Origin: Myxococcales bacterium
GTDB taxonomy: Bacteria > Myxococcota_A > UBA9042 > UBA3505
Reading direction: 5' to 3'
DNA length: 45,308 nt
Assembly (NCBI GenBank): GCA_002728755.1
Contig: PBVT01000090.1
Location: 1-45,308, forward strand
Within the stretch, counting starts at the first letter, position 1. Each line of letters starts with the position of its first letter. A model generated the notes under the pieces. It was not told the origin of the DNA. It did no database searches and saw only the letters and a list, made by a program, of their open reading frames with translations. Positions 40,789 through 45,308 of the stretch are shown piece by piece. Made by a program: the position numbers and the translations under genes.

Positions 40789-42768
40789 TCAGAAATCCTG
40801 GTCAATTAACTTCAAGTCCTTCAAGTCCAGACCACCAGGATACCCATAGGATACGTATTGGTCATAGCCATAAACCGTGATCGCCACGGGTTTATCTGCC
40901 TTTACGCTGTGAACACCGTCTTCAATCTGAATTCGGGCCACATGGAAATCTGGTGTAATGGGATCGAAATAAAAGGAATTCAGTTCATCGCCATCGTAGG
41001 TCACCACTGCATCTACGGGTGCGATAATACTAACGTAATCATAGGCATATTTGTTCGGTGCCAGAAAGACATAGCTGTCTCGATATTGCTCTACAGGAAC
41101 ACTGAGCATGAAGGCTGGATCGCCTGTACCTGCGTCCCCCTCACCAACGCGACCGTTTACATTGGGGTCCGGTGCCTGTTCTGCGGCGAGATACTGGCCT
41201 AAGAGAACCGGTTTGTCCGAGAGAACCTCAAAGTGGTACCGACTCTCAAAGTCGTACCAATCGCCACGATTGAGAATCGGTATATTCCCCTGTGGTGGGT
41301 ATGTCGTAACCGTCGTACCATCTTCCGCCGCAAGGATACGCCAGCTGTCGGATTCCAGGTTCCGATCGAAACTCTTCGCCGCAATATAGTGGGTACCCCA
41401 GGTCCGAACCGGGAACATCTGTTGTTCCATATGATCCGCACAACAGGTGATGTAGCCATCGCAATCTTCATGGCTGTCACAGGGCTTGGCCTGACTGGCC
41501 GGGATCCCTTGTTCCAGGGGCCACGCGCATGCACCTTTTTCAAAGTTACAATGGTTCGTATTCGGTGCATTGCTAGCCTCACTACCACCGAATACTGCGA
41601 CCTCACGATCGGCCAATACCAGTGTACCCGTCAGGTCTGCGGCCGTTTCGTTCGTTTCGATATTCAACACATCATACTGCTGCAAAGTGAAGGATGCTGA
41701 ATCTCCTGCATTCATTGCTGGAATAATCGGCTGGCCATCAGAGCCCTTCTCCGTAGAAGCAAGCGTCTTCCCGGTGACCGTAAGGGTTACATTGGTTTCA
41801 CCCGGCCGCGCCGCCACTACGGTTACGTATCCGCGAAGGCTATCAAAGGTCTGCTCGCGGGTCATGGCGATATAGTATTTACCCAATACGTTCTCTGGGA
41901 GAAGTAAGGAGGCATCATTGGAGAATACATTTACGTTCTCCAATGGATTGAACTGGTAGGCGGAGATCGGGATGCTTGCGTCGAGTTTATAGGCCAGCGG
42001 AGCGATAACCGTCCCATTCACATTTCGTGCGGGCAGATTAAAGATTCGAAGCGAACCAGGAGGAATCGGTGAAAGGTCTAGCGGCTGACCACTACTGTCC
42101 TCGGTTACCGGCCCATGGACCGTTGCGATCTCGATGGTCGCGGGGCGTTTATCATCTGGATTACTCACCGCGATGGAATACTGTGCACCCTGCGCATCGT
42201 AGAAACCGCGCGGCCCACCGGGAACAAAGGCGTTGTCCAGATCAACCGCCCAATATTCGCAGCCCATATAGGTCTGAAGCTTGGTCGCCAGTTCGCAGAG
42301 GGCCTGGCACACACCCTGTTCACAGCGATGGCCCGTTACAGCCCCATTGCATTCCTGGTCGAGCTCCCACGCAGCGCCTGTTTCATTACAGCGCTCTACA
42401 TTGTCGTCGTCCATGCAGCGTTTCTCGTTGGGTGTGCACTCGGTACACGTGTCCCCAAGGCATACGCTCTGCACTCCATCAGCCCCCGTACAGTTCACAG
42501 GAATGTATCCCATACCATCCGATGCACACCGTAGAACCTGGTAACCATTCGATGGGTTACAACCGTTCTCGGTTCCTGGGCAGCAAACCCCACCTTCCGG
42601 AATCACACATTCGCCCGTATCGGAATCCGAATCACCAGAAACAACGTCTGTTGAAGCACAATCCTGTACGGCCGGATCGCAGGGTGTTCCCTCATCCGTT
42701 CCACACGAAATTATCCCACCAAAAAACACCAGGAAAAATGGTGCCAAAAATATACGACATGTCTTCAT
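40789..42768 (-). CDS. IgGFc-binding-domain lipoprotein
   Basis: The 659-residue lipoprotein has lipobox I-I-S-C (Cys22) and an N-terminal Cys-rich region (to about 180) with C-x-x-G-x-x-C modules. It has the IgGFc-binding N-terminal-type domain seen in Myxococcota lipoproteins: Y-S-I-A-V-S-N-P and the region with F-P-V-R-T-W-G-T-H-Y-I-A-A-K-S, then D-S-W-R-I-L-A-A-E-D-G-T-T-V and D-P-A-F-M-L-S-V-P. The name comes from a human protein and says nothing of IgG binding here. ATG 42768 gives a standard lipoprotein signal; ATG 42783 adds five residues. It is the first gene of the four-gene operon, 22 bases before the TIG gene. Confidence 0.85.
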   Translation of the reverse strand: MKTCRIFLAPFFLVFFGGIISCGTDEGTPCDPAVQDCASTDVVSGDSDSDTGECVIPEGGVCCPGTENGCNPSNGYQVLRCASDGMGYIPVNCTGADGVQSVCLGDTCTECTPNEKRCMDDDNVERCNETGAAWELDQECNGAVTGHRCEQGVCQALCELATKLQTYMGCEYWAVDLDNAFVPGGPRGFYDAQGAQYSIAVSNPDDKRPATIEIATVHGPVTEDSSGQPLDLSPIPPGSLRIFNLPARNVNGTVIAPLAYKLDASIPISAYQFNPLENVNVFSNDASLLLPENVLGKYYIAMTREQTFDSLRGYVTVVAARPGETNVTLTVTGKTLASTEKGSDGQPIIPAMNAGDSASFTLQQYDVLNIETNETAADLTGTLVLADREVAVFGGSEASNAPNTNHCNFEKGACAWPLEQGIPASQAKPCDSHEDCDGYITCCADHMEQQMFPVRTWGTHYIAAKSFDRNLESDSWRILAAEDGTTVTTYPPQGNIPILNRGDWYDFESRYHFEVLSDKPVLLGQYLAAEQAPDPNVNGRVGEGDAGTGDPAFMLSVPVEQYRDSYVFLAPNKYAYDYVSIIAPVDAVVTYDGDELNSFYFDPITPDFHVARIQIEDGVHSVKADKPVAITVYGYDQYVSYGYPGGLDLKDLKLIDQDF

Positions 42769-42843
42769 CAACCAACCATCCATGCGAAAGCGCACCAAAG
42801 AGTACCCAAGCAGGCAGTAGCCATCAAGTAGAACCTAATAAAT

Positions 42844-42849
42844 AGTATA
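42844..42849 (-). promoter_or_regulatory. Candidate -10 of the lipoprotein operon
   Basis: On the minus strand TATACT (42849-42844, 5 of 6) lies in an AT-rich stretch between the nucleotidyltransferase stop and the first lipoprotein start, with no good -35. The leader would be about 70 nt. Read-through from the nucleotidyltransferase gene is the alternative, since no terminator is visible in 42784-42866. Confidence 0.3.
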
Positions 42850-42866
42850 AAAAATAGTTTACGTAT

Positions 42867-44180
42867 TTAACGGTCCAGTAGCGAACGCACCAACCTCTCT
42901 GCCTCAATACGGTCACCGATAGCCCCATCTAATTGAGCACTTTCAAGAGCATATAAGGCTTCTTTAAAGAGTGGACCTGGCCGATATCCGAAGGATTCCA
43001 GGTCCGCACCGGTCAAGAGCAGGTCCGGTCGAATCTCAGCCGTCGTGAGCCCATCAAACGAACGTAATAGTTGTCCCGTAGTTTTCGAGACACCTGCGAT
43101 TTGTTCCTCGGCAGCTGCAATCACAAAACCGTCTCGGCCCCCATCGATTCGCCCCAAACGAATCCAAACGTTTCGTGACGGTTCGTCGAATCTCCGTAAA
43201 CCATGTACAGCCGCAAGGGCATTGAGCGCATGCAGATTTTCCGCGCGACTCAGCCGTAATCGAGACAAGCGTATTGTCGCATTCGGGAGAAGCGACTCAA
43301 GGCAAGAGCGTGCTCCATTGCACCCACTACAGGCTTCGGGTGTTGGTTGATCGACACCGACCAGCAAAGCGGCCAACCGACCGATCGAACCCAGTTCGGG
43401 GTGAATTGCCAGGGCGGCTTGTAATCGCCCACGGTCCGCATCACCACAACAGTCGGCAAGGACAAATGGAACCAACCCTGCCTCCTCCAGGCGAGCAAGT
43501 CCGCTCAATACATCGTCAGCGCCCAGGATTTTCAGAAATTCATCTCGAATTCGCTCCGCGCTTATACGCTCCAACTTATCAGCAAAACGTTGCACAGACT
43601 GCCAGGTCTTCTCCTCAATCCCGAATCCGAGTTCCGTAGAAAACCGAACCGCACGAAGGATTCGAAGATGATCCTCCTCAAATCGCGCGTCCGCATCACC
43701 AATGGCTCGAATATTCTGTTTTTTCAGATCGGCTAGGCCATCGACATAGTCCACAACCCGGCTACTTCGCGTGTCATAGAGGAGCCCATTCACAGTAAAA
43801 TCGCGCCGAGCTACATCTTCAACGACATCACAGAATTGCACGCCTTCCGGCCTTCGACCATCACGATAGGCCATATCTCGTCGAAATGTCGCCACTTCAT
43901 AATATTCACCATCGGACTGCGCTTGCATCACGCCAAAGGCCCGACCAACAGCAATGGTTCGATCAAAAAGCTTCTCGATCACATCGGGCACTGCGTTGGT
44001 GGCAATATCATAGTCCCTGGGCCGTCGCCCAAGCACCATATCTCGTACACATCCACCGACGAGATAGGCCTCGTATCCGGCCATATGCAGACGCTCTACA
44101 ATAGCCAGAGCTCCCGGATACCGTTCATCGCCGGTTGGTGGAGCCAATTCAAGTTCGACCACGCGGTCCGCGCCCGTCAT
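42867..44180 (-). CDS. tRNA nucleotidyltransferase / poly(A) polymerase family protein
   Basis: The 437-residue protein is a class II nucleotidyltransferase: L-V-G-G-C-V-R-D (40-47), the catalytic pair in D-Y-D (56-58), R-R-D-F-T-V-N-G-L-L-Y-D, R-I-L-R-A-V-R-F and E-R-I-S-A-E-R-I-R-D-E. Such enzymes add CCA to tRNA 3' ends or poly(A) tails to RNA; by eye I cannot separate the two. The encoded CCA on the local tRNA-Gly does not decide it. The C-terminal part has an odd Cys-containing loop (A-C-S-G-C-N-G). ATG 44180 overlaps the hisA stop (ATGA). Confidence 0.9.
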   Translation of the reverse strand: MTGADRVVELELAPPTGDERYPGALAIVERLHMAGYEAYLVGGCVRDMVLGRRPRDYDIATNAVPDVIEKLFDRTIAVGRAFGVMQAQSDGEYYEVATFRRDMAYRDGRRPEGVQFCDVVEDVARRDFTVNGLLYDTRSSRVVDYVDGLADLKKQNIRAIGDADARFEEDHLRILRAVRFSTELGFGIEEKTWQSVQRFADKLERISAERIRDEFLKILGADDVLSGLARLEEAGLVPFVLADCCGDADRGRLQAALAIHPELGSIGRLAALLVGVDQPTPEACSGCNGARSCLESLLPNATIRLSRLRLSRAENLHALNALAAVHGLRRFDEPSRNVWIRLGRIDGGRDGFVIAAAEEQIAGVSKTTGQLLRSFDGLTTAEIRPDLLLTGADLESFGYRPGPLFKEALYALESAQLDGAIGDRIEAERLVRSLLDR

Positions 44181-44956
44181 GGATTTTCCTTCCGATGGTA
44201 TTTCGAGACCATCTTATCCAAATCAACCACCCCATCATAGATGGCTTTACCCACGATTACACCATGAATTCCCTCGTCACGCGCATTCCATAGGTCGAGA
44301 ACATGCCCTTCGTTACCAATTCCGCCAGAGGCGATGGTTGGCGTGGGTTGTACAAGTCGTGCCAGAGCCGCTGTATTTTCAATATTTGGTCCGCGCCCCG
44401 TACCGTCCCGAGAAATATCGGTGTAGATAATTCCAGCGACAGGAAGCTGAGCGACCCGAAGCGCAGCATCATATAGGGATTCATCCGCGTCTTTGAGCCA
44501 ACCACGTAACGCCACCGTATCTCCTCGCGCGTCCAACCCCACAAAGAGGCGGCCTGGCCATCGCTCAATGAGCGCCGCCGCTCGCTCCGGATCTTCCAGT
44601 GCAACCGTCCCCAAAATAGCCTCAGACACCCCGGCATCGAATAATTGTTCGACATCGTGCGCCGTTCGAACACCGCCACCTACCTGTACCGATATCCCCA
44701 CCTCTTTTACGATACGCGCGATGACATCGAGATGGACCAACGTGCCCTCACGTGCACCACTCAGATCGACCACATGGAGCCTCCGAATACCGGCATCCCG
44801 AAAACGACGTGCCGCTTCTACTGGGTCCGGGGCCACCTGCGAAGCCGAATCATAGCCCCCCTGCCAGAGGCGAACCGCGCATCCATCGAGGAGGTCAATC
44901 GCCGGAATCACTCGGAACCCGACAGAGATCGGGTCAAAAGAAAAATCCTGGTTCAT
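44177..44956 (-). CDS. hisA: Phosphoribosyl-ProFAR isomerase
   Basis: The 259-residue (beta-alpha)8 barrel has HisA motifs: V-I-P-A-I-D-L-L-D-G (Asp21, catalytic base position), H-V-V-D-L-S-G-A, V-Q-V-G-G-G-V-R, F-V-G-L-D-A-R, Y-T-D-I-S-R-D-G-T (second catalytic Asp region) and A-S-G-G-I-G. It isomerises ProFAR to PRFAR in histidine synthesis, the substrate for HisF/HisH. ATG 44956 overlaps the hisH stop; a TTG 15 bases upstream is not needed. Its closeness to hisH suggests a his operon continuing beyond the window. Confidence 0.95.
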   Translation of the reverse strand: MNQDFSFDPISVGFRVIPAIDLLDGCAVRLWQGGYDSASQVAPDPVEAARRFRDAGIRRLHVVDLSGAREGTLVHLDVIARIVKEVGISVQVGGGVRTAHDVEQLFDAGVSEAILGTVALEDPERAAALIERWPGRLFVGLDARGDTVALRGWLKDADESLYDAALRVAQLPVAGIIYTDISRDGTGRGPNIENTAALARLVQPTPTIASGGIGNEGHVLDLWNARDEGIHGVIVGKAIYDGVVDLDKMVSKYHRKENP

Positions 44957-45308
44957 GGAGTCCAACGACAAAATGCCTCAAGTAACTTTAATCCGGATGC
45001 GGAGCTCTTCTCTGGATGGAATTGTACAGCTATTAATGCGTTCTTGGCCACAGCTGCGGTAATCGGCTCCTCATCTCCCTCTGGGCAAATAATAGCCAAC
45101 GTATCGTCCAGGTCTTCACACTGCGCGTAATAACTATGCACAAAGTAAAAGTACGGCTTTTCACCAGACGCAGCCAGAACAGGGTGTGGTCGTAGGGTTT
45201 GCACCGGACACCATCCCATATTCGGAACTTTTCGTTCCGCCGTTCTCTGTAGGCGAACAACCCGGCCCGACAACCAATCCAGCCCCTGAACAGGTCCAAA
45301 CTCTTCAC
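44953..45308 (-). CDS. hisH: Imidazole glycerol phosphate synthase glutaminase subunit (partial, 3' part)
   Basis: The frame is open from the window edge to TGA 44953-44955 and encodes about 117 C-terminal residues. HisH landmarks are E-E-F-G at the edge, R-K-V-P-N-M-G-W, F-V-H-S-Y-Y and V-Q-F-H-P-E-K-S, whose His and Glu complete the glutaminase triad; the nucleophile Cys lies in the missing part. It supplies ammonia to HisF. The stop overlaps the hisA start. Confidence 0.94.
   Translation of the reverse strand, partial: EEFGPVQGLDWLSGRVVRLQRTAERKVPNMGWCPVQTLRPHPVLAASGEKPYFYFVHSYYAQCEDLDDTLAIICPEGDEEPITAAVAKNALIAVQFHPEKSSASGLKLLEAFCRWTP

Noticed and set aside
42069..42845. 258-codon plus-strand open frame antisense to the IgGFc-type lipoprotein
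   Set aside because: Pro/His/Arg-rich shadow without a signal or motif; the minus-strand gene has a lipobox and a known domain.

Overview
The window is a dense, roughly 50% GC bacterial chromosome segment of a Gram-negative organism that looks most like a Myxococcota / deltaproteobacterial lineage. This is inferred from gene content and not from any search: an AgmX/GltG-type TonB-like protein with a TolQ and two TolR/ExbD partners, many lipoproteins with a Cys followed by Gly/Ser/Asp/Thr-rich linkers and Cys-rich or TIG/propeller repeats, a PEGA-TPR protein, a PilZ protein and an AAA-TPR protein. No transposase, phage gene or CRISPR array is visible. No gap between genes exceeds about 300 bases.

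Region 1 (1-5396, + strand): the end of a Pro-rich protein with an acidic W-containing tail, a small exported protein, a TolQ/ExbB proton channel subunit, two ExbD/TolR-like proteins, a TonB-like AgmX/GltG protein with an FHA-like N-terminus, and an exported coiled-coil protein. Together they look like an energised trans-envelope machine. Region 2 (5419-9693, +): an outer-membrane beta-barrel, a short OPX (Wza-like) lipoprotein and a Wzc-type tyrosine kinase/co-polymerase, an exopolysaccharide export set. Region 3 (9716-13505, +): DnaK, an atypical DnaJ-like co-chaperone and ThiL. Region 4 (13511-16378, - strand): rpoN, hpf and rapZ.

Region 5 (16564-22917, +): Cys-rich lipoprotein, RNase G, PilZ protein, XerC/D recombinase, penicillin-binding transpeptidase, cysteine synthase. 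Region 6 (22914-26997): a lone response regulator (-), a minimal CbiX/SirB-like chelatase (+), and a minus-strand overlapping trio PEGA-TPR protein, SUMF1-like lipoprotein, RibB with a degenerate RibA-like domain. Region 7 (27115-31692): tRNA-Gly(CCC), prfB with its programmed +1 frameshift and an apparently leaderless promoter, a zinc-ribbon/AAA/TPR protein (-), and HU with a strong terminator.

Region 8 (31756-42768, -): four very large lipoprotein genes packed as one unit: an IgGFc-binding-domain protein, a six-TIG protein ending in a seven-repeat propeller, and two proteins each with fourteen copies of the same propeller motif. This is the most distinctive system in the window and looks like a cell-surface apparatus. 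Region 9 (42867-45308, -): a tRNA nucleotidyltransferase/poly(A) polymerase, hisA and the 3' part of hisH, chained by ATGA overlaps.
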